Assembly: GCA_934725285.1 (NCBI GenBank)
Contig: CAKVBK010000063.1
Location: 1 to 10,145 of the forward strand
Source of the DNA: an uncultured Bacteroidales bacterium
GTDB taxonomy: Bacteria > Bacteroidota > Bacteroidia > Bacteroidales > UBA932
Length of the DNA: 10,145 nucleotides
Direction of reading: 5' to 3'
In this document: positions 1-5,334 of the stretch, piece by piece
Layout: each line of letters starts with the position of its first letter
Numbering within the stretch: position 1 is the first letter of the stretch
Notes under the pieces: generated by a model
The model's database searches: none
The model's input: the letters and a program-made list of their open reading frames with translations, nothing else
Told to the model about the DNA's origin: nothing
Program-made: the position numbers and the translations under genes

Positions 1-588
1 GCGCTCGTCGATGTGTGGACCAAGGCGAAGAACGAAGGAAAAAGGTATTTCCCTTATGAATATCTCTACCAGATCCTGCGCAGCGGCGTTCTGGAGCAGT
101 ACTATGAAATAGACCCTAAGGACAGCTGGGTAATGGCCGCATGCGAGAAGAACATCCCTATCATCTGCCCGGCATGGGAGGACTGCACAACCGGCAACAT
201 ATTCACAGCCCACTGCATCCGCGGTGAGTTCCCGACCGACCTCGTGAAGACCGGTGTCGAGGTGATGATGTTCCTCGTTGACTGGTACAAGGCCAACGCG
301 ACCGGAGCCGGTGTCGGATTCTTCCAGATCGGTGGAGGTACCGCCGGTGACTTCCCTATCTGCGTCGTTCCTATGATGGAGCAGGATCTTGGCTGGAAGG
401 GCACACCGCTTTGGTCATATTTCTGCCAGATCTCCGACAGCACCACATCCTACGGTTCTTATTCAGGTGCCGTTCCTAACGAGAAGATCACATGGGGCAA
501 ACTGTCCCCTACCACTCCGCGCTTCATCGTGGAGAGCGACGCGACAATCGTCGCTCCGCTGATCTTCGCTTACGTGCTCGGCTGGTAG
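1..588 (+). CDS. Deoxyhypusine synthase-like protein, 3' part
   Basis: The reading frame is open at the left edge, so the N-terminus is missing; 195 residues are visible. Deoxyhypusine synthases use NAD and spermidine to transfer an aminobutyl group onto an enzyme lysine. Family marks seen here are the glycine-rich NAD-binding stretch GFFQIGGGTAGDFPICVVP (about 305–375) and the segment SGAVPNEKITWGKL, whose lysine in WGK (codon 499–501) aligns with the catalytic lysine of the eukaryotic enzyme. The end at VLGW is a normal family C-terminus. Bacteria lack the eIF5A substrate, so the protein probably acts on a polyamine itself, as in homospermidine-forming relatives; that part is inference. Transcription ends at the hairpin just downstream. 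Family assignment is firm, the exact reaction is not. Confidence 0.9.
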   Translation, partial: ALVDVWTKAKNEGKRYFPYEYLYQILRSGVLEQYYEIDPKDSWVMAACEKNIPIICPAWEDCTTGNIFTAHCIRGEFPTDLVKTGVEVMMFLVDWYKANATGAGVGFFQIGGGTAGDFPICVVPMMEQDLGWKGTPLWSYFCQISDSTTSYGSYSGAVPNEKITWGKLSPTTPRFIVESDATIVAPLIFAYVLGW

Positions 589-608
589 AATACCCGCGCA
601 TACTGTCT

Positions 609-649
609 AAGGTGATGACGGAGGCTGATCCCTCCTGTCGTCACCTTTT
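609..649 (+). terminator. Intrinsic terminator of the DHS-like gene
   Basis: A long stem of AAGGTGATGACGGAGG pairs with CCTCCTGTCGTCACCTT around a short loop, with a mismatch, a G-U pair and a small bulge, and runs into TTTTGG. It starts about 20 bases after the stop codon at 588. Position and form fit a Rho-independent terminator, which separates the DHS-like gene from the AraC-type gene. Confidence 0.8.
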
Positions 650-714
650 GGCCTTTAGATACTTAATCATACTTATAGTTTAGTAAAACCATCGCCACCA
701 TAAAGACCAAAATT

Positions 715-1170
715 ATGAGAAAACTTTCATTTTCAAACAGTTTGCTGATCGGCATCCTGTCCAAGAAGCTCAAGAAGCTCGGACGGAAAGGTCTGTCCCG
801 CCTCAAGGACAACATCGCTGAGCGCAAGTCCTATGACAAAGTCGCAAGAAGCCTTGAGCGTTGGCTCAACGAAGGAAAGCTGCACGAGTGCTATGATTCC
901 TTGGAAGACATCATCGAAGACCTTGGAGTCACTCACGCGGAACTGAAATATTTCTGCACTATGAAGTTCGGCAAACCTTTCCTGACATGGCGCAAAGAGT
1001 TGAGGATGGAAGAGGCTAAGGAACTTCTGCAAAATCACCTTGAGATTCCAATCTGTCACATCGCCTTTGGTCTCGGATTCAGCGACAAATCAAATTTCAG
1101 AAAACAATTCAAGAAAATCGTGGGATGCACGCCAAGCGAATGGCGAGCCAGACATCTTAAGGAGAGATAA
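715..1170 (+). CDS. AraC-family DNA-binding protein (domain-only, 151 aa)
   Basis: The C-terminal half is an AraC-type DNA-binding domain with two helix-turn-helix units. The first is at about residues 62–91 (SLEDIIEDLGVTHAELKYFC). The second is at about 112–135 (PICHIAFGLGFSDKSNFRKQ), followed by the family signature FKKIVGCTPSEWR. The first 45 residues are rich in lysine and arginine and show no recognisable ligand-binding or receiver domain, so the protein is much shorter than a typical 280–300-residue AraC regulator. The ATG at 715 is the first plausible start after the upstream terminator. The next operon begins 85 bases downstream behind its own promoter, so this gene is probably monocistronic. 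The signal it senses and its targets cannot be read here; the neighbouring ABC operon is one possible target, but no site shows it. Confidence 0.8.
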   Translation: MRKLSFSNSLLIGILSKKLKKLGRKGLSRLKDNIAERKSYDKVARSLERWLNEGKLHECYDSLEDIIEDLGVTHAELKYFCTMKFGKPFLTWRKELRMEEAKELLQNHLEIPICHIAFGLGFSDKSNFRKQFKKIVGCTPSEWRARHLKER

Positions 1171-1192
1171 AGGGAAAATCACACGGTCTCCC

Positions 1193-1222
1193 TTGCATTT
1201 TCCAAAAACATTACTATCTTTG
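1193..1222 (+). promoter_or_regulatory. Bacteroidota-type promoter of the ABC/GntR/DUF2807 operon
   Basis: TTG at 1193–1195 (-33 element) is followed after 19 bases by TATCTTTG at 1215–1222, an exact fit to the TAnnTTTG -7 element of the Bacteroidota primary sigma factor. Transcription should start near 1228, giving a leader of about 28 bases before the ATG at 1256. Confidence 0.75.
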
Positions 1223-1248
1223 CAGTGTATTAATAAACTATTACACTG
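1223..1248. promoter_or_regulatory. 26-bp near-palindrome over the transcription start (candidate GntR operator)
   Basis: The arms CAGTGTA (1223–1229) and TACACTG (1242–1248) are perfect inverses, and three further inner pairs match, giving 10 of 13 possible pairs over 26 bp. The site begins directly after the -7 box and covers the predicted start of transcription, so a bound protein would block RNA polymerase. YtrA-type GntR regulators commonly repress the ABC operon that encodes them, and the third gene of this operon encodes one. Assignment to that regulator is inference. Confidence 0.6.
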
Positions 1249-1255
1249 TCAAGAT

Positions 1256-2086
1256 ATGATTGAAATCAAAGATCTGGCTTTCAGCTACGGCAAGACGCCC
1301 GTCCTGAAAAGCATAACGACAACTCTTGAGGAAGGCCGCATCTACGGTCTTCTGGGCGAGAACGGAGTCGGCAAAACCACTCTGCTTACACTTTTGTGCG
1401 GCCTGAAGAAAGTTGGTTCGGGCAGCATCTCAACCGATGGGGAGAATCCTTTCGACCGCACCCCTACCCTGCTCCAGAATCAGTTTTACCTTCCTGACGA
1501 AGTCCTGCCGGTGGCGATGAAGGCGGGATGCTTCGCCAAGGAAAGAGGATCGTTCTGGCCGGACTATGACCATTCCAAATTCCTTGAGATCATGAAGGAG
1601 TTCGAGAACGATCCCGTCAAGAAGATGAACCAGATGTCCGCCGGACAACTGAAGAAGACCTACATCTCGCTGGCCCTCGCATGCGGCTGCAAGTACATAT
1701 TCATGGATGAGCCGACGAACGGCCTGGACATTCCTTCCAAGACGCAGTTCCGCAGCGCGATCATGAAGTACACTTCTGATGACTCCACAATCGTGATCTC
1801 CACCCATCAGGTGAGGGATCTGGAGAACATCATCGACCCAATCATAATCCTTGACCGTCAGGATGTTCTGCTGAATGCCTCCGTGAAGGAGATCACAAGC
1901 AGGCTCTACTTCGATTACGGCACGCAGCTTCACCCCGAATCCCTTTACAGCGAGCAGCTTCCCGGAGGGTTCATCCAGGTTTACACCAACACGACCGGCG
2001 AGGACAGCAAGATCAACGTGGAGGCTCTTTTCAACGCCGTGCACAAGAACAAGGAACTGATCAAAGGAATGTTCAGCAATAAATAA
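1256..2086 (+). CDS. ABC transporter ATP-binding protein
   Basis: This 276-residue cytoplasmic ATPase drives the permease encoded next. The ordered motifs are Walker A GENGVGKT (34–41), the signature MSAGQ (127–131, a variant of LSGGQ), Walker B YIFMDEP (147–153), D-loop GLD (156–158) and the H-loop histidine in STH (184). The usual Q-loop position reads YLPDE, as in many single-domain ATPases of ABC-2 exporters. A C-terminal tail of about 70 residues follows the ATPase fold. The frame is open further upstream, but the ATG at 1256 is chosen because it begins MIEIKDLAFSYG, the normal family start, and lies just downstream of the promoter. The permease gene starts about a dozen bases after the stop. 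Substrate unknown; the pairing with YtrA-type GntR and DUF2807 genes suggests envelope-related export or resistance. Confidence 0.92.
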   Translation: MIEIKDLAFSYGKTPVLKSITTTLEEGRIYGLLGENGVGKTTLLTLLCGLKKVGSGSISTDGENPFDRTPTLLQNQFYLPDEVLPVAMKAGCFAKERGSFWPDYDHSKFLEIMKEFENDPVKKMNQMSAGQLKKTYISLALACGCKYIFMDEPTNGLDIPSKTQFRSAIMKYTSDDSTIVISTHQVRDLENIIDPIIILDRQDVLLNASVKEITSRLYFDYGTQLHPESLYSEQLPGGFIQVYTNTTGEDSKINVEALFNAVHKNKELIKGMFSNK

Positions 2087-2091
2087 GGAGG
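2086..2091 (+). promoter_or_regulatory. Strong Shine-Dalgarno sequence deciding the permease start
   Basis: AGGAGG overlaps the ATPase stop codon. It is 7 bases before the ATG at 2099 but only 1 base before the ATG at 2093, which favours 2099 as the true start. Such a strong site stands out because the other genes here have weak or no Shine-Dalgarno sequence. It fits translational coupling of ATPase and permease. Confidence 0.6.
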
Positions 2092-2098
2092 AATGAAT

Positions 2099-2926
2099 AT
2101 GAACAATACATTTAATTTTGGCAGGTTCGGGAAATATTTTGTCTACGACCTCAAGAGGCAGTGGAAGAACATCGGGTTGCTGATGCTGATCTTCGCCCTG
2201 TTTCCGATCATTTTCTATATGCTGTATATGTTTTTTGCGGCGTTGTTCGATGGTGGGCTGCTGAAGATATTCACAGGGATTGAGATTGACGGCCCTTCAG
2301 GAGGGGTAAGATTCGGCATCTTTGCCGTGATGACGACCATCTTCGTGATGCTGGTCCCGTCAAGAGCCTACGGTGAGATCACCGACAAGGCCAAAGGTTC
2401 GGAATGGCTGATGCTGCCTGTGTCCAGACTTGAGAAATTCGCTTCCATGATGATTATCTCACTGGTTGTCATTCCGATCATCTACACCTGTGTCTATTTC
2501 CTCAGTGACGCATTTATCTGCCTGCTTGACAGGTCATGCGGAGATTCTTTGATGTCATTCAGAATCAACAATGAGATCGGATCTTCTGACTTTATAATTC
2601 CGGCCAACGGCTTCTGGATACTGGCCGCCAACATCGTGGAATACGTGAGCATATTCCTGCTTGGTGGCTTGATATTCAAGAAATGGAAGGTGGTTGGCAC
2701 CGCACTGGTACTCTTCGGGCTTGGAATGGTTTTCTCCGGCTTGCTTAGCATACTCATTACCAACGCGGACCTTGAATGGTGGAGTAATTGGTTTAATTAC
2801 TGGACAATAAGGCATGCTGACAACATCGACATCTGGTTGAACGCCTTCCTCAACTTCTGGCTTCTGTTGATCTTGGCCATTTGCGGGACATGGTCTTGGT
2901 TCCGAATCAAAAGGATGCAACATTAA
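2099..2926 (+). CDS. ABC-2 type permease, six membrane segments
   Basis: This 275-residue inner-membrane protein is the likely channel partner of the upstream ATPase. Hydrophobic helices are visible at about residues 26–50, 72–87, 116–142, 172–193, 199–221 and 247–268, the six-helix layout of ABC-2 permeases. The segment KAKGSEWLMLPVSRLEKF (about 97–114) between helices 2 and 3 resembles the cytoplasmic LPVS-type loop common in Bacteroidota ABC-2 permeases and is probably the contact to the ATPase. The N-terminus (FGKYFVYDLKRQWKN) is a basic amphipathic lead-in and there is no signal peptide. The alternative ATG at 2093 adds only two residues. The GntR gene begins 11 bases after the stop. Substrate and direction of transport cannot be read; export is the usual role for this architecture. 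Confidence 0.85.
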   Translation: MNNTFNFGRFGKYFVYDLKRQWKNIGLLMLIFALFPIIFYMLYMFFAALFDGGLLKIFTGIEIDGPSGGVRFGIFAVMTTIFVMLVPSRAYGEITDKAKGSEWLMLPVSRLEKFASMMIISLVVIPIIYTCVYFLSDAFICLLDRSCGDSLMSFRINNEIGSSDFIIPANGFWILAANIVEYVSIFLLGGLIFKKWKVVGTALVLFGLGMVFSGLLSILITNADLEWWSNWFNYWTIRHADNIDIWLNAFLNFWLLLILAICGTWSWFRIKRMQH

Positions 2927-2937
2927 TCTTATCAACC

Positions 2938-3282
2938 ATGGAATTCAATTCAAACAAAGCGATCTACCTACAGATCAGCGACATGATCTGCGAGAAGATA
3001 CTCTCCGGAGAGCTGAAGACCGATGACAGGATTCCGTCCGTGCGGGAATATGGTGCCTCAATCGGCGTGAATCCCAACACGGTGATGCGAACCTACGAGA
3101 AGCTCACCAACGAGGGCATCATCTACAACAAGCGAGGCATCGGCTACTTCATCAGCGAGGGTGCCAAGAGCATAGTACTGGCGAACGACAGAAAGGAGTT
3201 CCTCGAAGTCGAGCTTCCTGCCATCCTCAAGAAGATGGAACTTCTGGGGCTCGACCCGAAGGAATTGCTGATCAAGCGTTAA
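2938..3282 (+). CDS. GntR-family regulator, YtrA type (114 aa)
   Basis: The winged helix-turn-helix covers residues 8–74 and carries the GntR hallmarks IYLQISDMICEKILSGEL, DRIPSVREYGASIGVNPNTV and YEKLTNEGIIYNKRGIGYFI. Only about 40 helical residues follow, so there is no UTRA or FadR-type ligand domain; this short tail defines the YtrA subfamily, which usually dimerises through it. The frame is open further upstream, but the ATG at 2938 (MEFNSNKAIYLQ) gives the family-typical start and avoids overlap with the permease. YtrA-type regulators generally repress the ABC transporter operon in which they lie and respond to cell-envelope stress or antibiotics. The likely target here is the palindrome at 1223–1248. 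The DUF2807 genes follow after 25 bases in the same operon. Confidence 0.9.
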   Translation: MEFNSNKAIYLQISDMICEKILSGELKTDDRIPSVREYGASIGVNPNTVMRTYEKLTNEGIIYNKRGIGYFISEGAKSIVLANDRKEFLEVELPAILKKMELLGLDPKELLIKR

Positions 3283-3307
3283 GTGAATATATGAATTACA
3301 GAAATTT

Positions 3308-4120
3308 ATGAATATTATGAGAATATTTAAGAATATCCTGATCGCCACGGCGCTGATACTTATGGCGTCGGGCCTCTCATCCTGCTATTTCAGATTCAGC
3401 GATGACGCGAAAAAACAGTTCAAATACGATCTGCGATACAGGATGCACGATGCTGAAGGAGAAGTTGATACCGTGACCTACATCCCTGGCGAGTTCCATT
3501 CGGTACACAACAAAGGGGGCTTCGATGACGTTATGATCGTCCAGACCGAGAACGAGTTCAAGGTAGAAGCGATATCCTACGAAATGATGACGGACTCAAT
3601 CCGTGTGACAAATGAGAATGGTGTCCTGACTGTTGGGTTCACAGACAAAACAGCAAGAATCTTCGGCCCGATCCAGGTTCGGATTTACGCCCCGGCTTTG
3701 ACAAGTATCTCCTCCACAAGATCAGGCAACATACGCATTTCCGGATATCATGGTGACTCTCTGCGCATAGAGACCATAGGATCAGGATTCGTCAAGGCAT
3801 TCAATCTTGAGATTTCAGGAAAGTTGACAATCATAGGTACCGGAAGCTGCGACCAAGAGCTCAGACACGTCACCGCAGGTGAAATGATAATCGACAAGAA
3901 AGGTTCCGGTGACGGGGAGTACTGTGACCTGAATGTTGGCACGCTGTCTGTAACGTCAGCAGGTTCGGGAGACGCGACTCTTTCCGGGGAGGCCGATTCG
4001 GTCTCATTCAACAAGGTCGGTTCAGGTGGCATAGACGCCAGCGAACTGAAAGCCAAGCATGTAGAGACCCAGGAAAGCGGAAGCGGAGACCTTACAATCA
4101 GCCGGGAATCAGTAAAGTGA
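3308..4120 (+). CDS. DUF2807 (head GIN domain) lipoprotein
   Basis: The 270-residue product begins with a hydrophobic signal segment ending in a lipobox, LSSC with the lipid-attached cysteine at residue 26, so it should be membrane-anchored on the periplasmic or outer-membrane side. The rest matches the DUF2807 fold: an entry segment (FHSVHNKGGFDDVMIVQ) and then regularly spaced glycine-rich turns of the form x-G-S-G (SGNIRIS, GSGFVKA, GTGSCDQ, GSGDGEY, GSGDATL, GSGGIDA, GSGDLTI). These recur about every 17–24 residues and indicate a right-handed beta solenoid. DUF2807 was described as a putative auto-transporter adhesin head, but its function is not established. An alternative ATG lies at 3317. 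It is the fourth gene of the ABC/GntR operon, and a paralogue follows immediately. Confidence 0.85.
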   Translation: MNIMRIFKNILIATALILMASGLSSCYFRFSDDAKKQFKYDLRYRMHDAEGEVDTVTYIPGEFHSVHNKGGFDDVMIVQTENEFKVEAISYEMMTDSIRVTNENGVLTVGFTDKTARIFGPIQVRIYAPALTSISSTRSGNIRISGYHGDSLRIETIGSGFVKAFNLEISGKLTIIGTGSCDQELRHVTAGEMIIDKKGSGDGEYCDLNVGTLSVTSAGSGDATLSGEADSVSFNKVGSGGIDASELKAKHVETQESGSGDLTISRESVK

Positions 4121-4128
4121 TAATCTCA

Positions 4129-4875
4129 ATGAATATGCGAAAGACATTATTTCACATCGCGGCTGTGGCTTTGTTAGGCTTGACTCCAGCAGTCGCTTTG
4201 AACGCAAGAACCAGCAATGATGGCGATGAGTACAAGACCAAGACCTTTGATGTAGGCACAATTTCATCCATCGATGCCAATGGTATCTTCAGCGTCACCT
4301 ACGAACAGACCTCCGGCGACACGGATGTCTCGGTCACAACCAAGGACAAGGTGTTCGACTATCTTGAGGTACAGAACGATGACGGAATGCTTGTCCTCAA
4401 GCTGAACCTGAAGGAAGGCAAGAGTTACTCCCTTTCTCCAATCGAAGTCAAGGTCCGCACCAAGCATTTGACCTATGTGGAATTGTCCGGTTCAGGCAGT
4501 TTCGCCTGCGAGAACGGCATCAAGACCGAATCCTTGAAGATCAGGTCATCCGGAGCCGGCAGCGTGGAAATCAAGGACTTGTCCGCCAAGAGTTCGATAG
4601 AGATCATGACATCAGGGGCCGGCAGGGTCAATCTGGACGGAGCCAAGTCCAAGAATCTCAGCATCGAGATGAACGGAGCAGGTAAAGTGGAAGTCCAGGA
4701 AATCGAGTCCCAGGCCACAACCGCCATCATCCGTGGCGCCGGCAAGATCACCCTCGGCGGCAAGACCGACAACGCCACCTACAAACTGAATGGAGTCGGC
4801 GTGATCGACGCCGAGTCCCTGAAAGCCGACAACGTCCGCTCCGACCGCGCCGGCATCGGCTCCATCCGGTACTAG
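4129..4875 (+). CDS. DUF2807 (head GIN domain) secreted protein
   Basis: This is a 248-residue paralogue of the preceding gene, but with a classical cleavable signal peptide (MNMRKTLFHIAAVALLGLTP…ALNA, cut expected after residue 26) and no lipobox cysteine, so it should be free in the periplasm or outside the cell. The family lead-in FDVGTISSIDANGIFSVTYE is followed by repeated turns SGSGSFAC, SGAGSVEI, SGAGRVNL, NGAGKVEV, RGAGKITL, NGVGVIDA and AGIGSIRY at about 20-residue spacing, a beta-solenoid pattern ending at the C-terminus. A GTG start at 4117 would overlap the upstream gene by four bases; the ATG at 4129 (or 4135) gives a normal signal peptide and is preferred. It is the last gene of the operon; hairpin repeat A lies 15 bases past the stop and may end the transcript. 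Confidence 0.85.
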   Translation: MNMRKTLFHIAAVALLGLTPAVALNARTSNDGDEYKTKTFDVGTISSIDANGIFSVTYEQTSGDTDVSVTTKDKVFDYLEVQNDDGMLVLKLNLKEGKSYSLSPIEVKVRTKHLTYVELSGSGSFACENGIKTESLKIRSSGAGSVEIKDLSAKSSIEIMTSGAGRVNLDGAKSKNLSIEMNGAGKVEVQEIESQATTAIIRGAGKITLGGKTDNATYKLNGVGVIDAESLKADNVRSDRAGIGSIRY

Positions 4876-4889
4876 TTTTCCCAATTGTC

Positions 4890-4951
4890 GAATACCACAC
4901 TCAGTCGGAATTTTGCACGTCATCAAAATTCTTGGATTGTGTGTGGTATCC
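4890..4951. repeat. Hairpin repeat A, left copy
   Basis: The outer arms GAATACCACAC and GTGTGGTATCC and the inner arms GGAATTTTG and CAAAATTC enclose the loop CACGTCAT. The second copy at 8354–8421 shares the inner stem-loop almost exactly, the right-hand TTGGATTG, and the same orientation, while the outer arms differ but remain complementary. It starts 15 bases after a stop codon. It may act as a transcript end or be a REP-like mobile hairpin. Confidence 0.75.
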
Positions 4952-4984
4952 GCATATCTCTAATGTTCAGGCGAAACGTAACTT

Positions 4985-5094
4985 CACTTCGACAAGCTCA
5001 GCTACCACAAAATCAGACATCTCGACAGGGCTTAGCGACCGAAAGATCATTACAGGACACGCCTGCACCGGTCACTGAGCCTGTCGAAGTGACC
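4985..5094. repeat. REP-like cluster, family C (three motifs)
   Basis: CACTTCGACAAGCTCAG starts at 4985; a degenerate form CTCGACAGGGCTTAGCGACC lies at 5021–5040; and an inverted form GGTCACTGAGCCTGTCGAAG starts at 5070. The first and third motifs are inverses with 19 of 22 positions matching, so the pair could form a large hairpin, the BIME-like layout of REP sequences. The third also carries its own short palindrome, GGTCACT…AGTGACC. From general knowledge, very similar TTCGACAGGCTCAG motifs are dispersed in many bacterial genomes. It lies about 240 bases from the 3' end of the transposase gene. Confidence 0.75.
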
Positions 5095-5137
5095 ATAACT
5101 AACAAAACACCGTAATCCACCTCTGTAACCTCAGCGC

Positions 5138-5287
5138 TTTACGAAACGCCTTCAGCCTAATCGGCCGCAGAGTGATGCCAATCAACGAATATGCTGAAAA
5201 AACTGTAGGCTAAGCCTTGAGTTTTTCAGCATATTCAATATTCTACTGCTTTTATTTCAAGGTTCGGCTGAAAGGGATTTGTAAAAA
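5138..5287. repeat. 150-bp foldback repeat B, left copy
   Basis: This copy aligns without gaps to 7163–7312 over 150 bp with about 19 differences (roughly 87% identity), in the same orientation. The ends are imperfect inverted repeats: TTTACGAAACGCCTTCAGCC against the inverse of the right end, TTTACAAATCCCTTTCAGCC, with 16 of 20 matching. In the middle, GAATATGCTGAAAAA (5187–5201) and TTTTTCAGCATATTC (5222–5236) are perfect inverses around a smaller AGGC/GCCT hairpin. The structure resembles a MITE. With its flanking A and T runs it could also end transcription in both directions, including that of the transposase gene, which stops 48 bases away. Confidence 0.85.
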
Positions 5288-5334
5288 GCAAGATATGGTT
5301 TGGGCACTCCTTCGTTCGGCAGAGCGATTCGATG

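Larger units (their letters stand above)
4876..5334. other. Gene-free stretch made mostly of repeats
   Basis: These 459 bases lie between the convergent ends of the DUF2807 gene and the transposase gene. They hold, in order, hairpin repeat A, a cluster of three REP-like motifs (family C) and the 150-bp foldback repeat B. I see no credible gene: the small open frame across 4885–5115 consists of the repeats themselves. Confidence 0.7.

Noticed and set aside
656..714. Promoter for the AraC-type gene (TTG at 648 with TAGTTTAG at 676–683)
   Set aside because: The -7 match is imperfect and the spacing of 25 bases is too long for the consensus.
1430..2044. 204-residue open frame antisense to the ABC ATPase
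   Set aside because: It lies wholly opposite a gene with all ABC ATPase motifs; the composition is a reverse-complement shadow and no start signals or domains are seen.
3748..4056. Open frames antisense to the DUF2807 genes (also 4473–4778 and 4612–4926)
   Set aside because: They arise from the repetitive glycine/serine codons read backwards (proline/serine-rich products) and have no independent support.
4885..5115. 76-residue open frame on the plus strand after the second DUF2807 gene
   Set aside because: It runs through hairpin A and the REP-like cluster, which explain the sequence; the product has no protein-like features.
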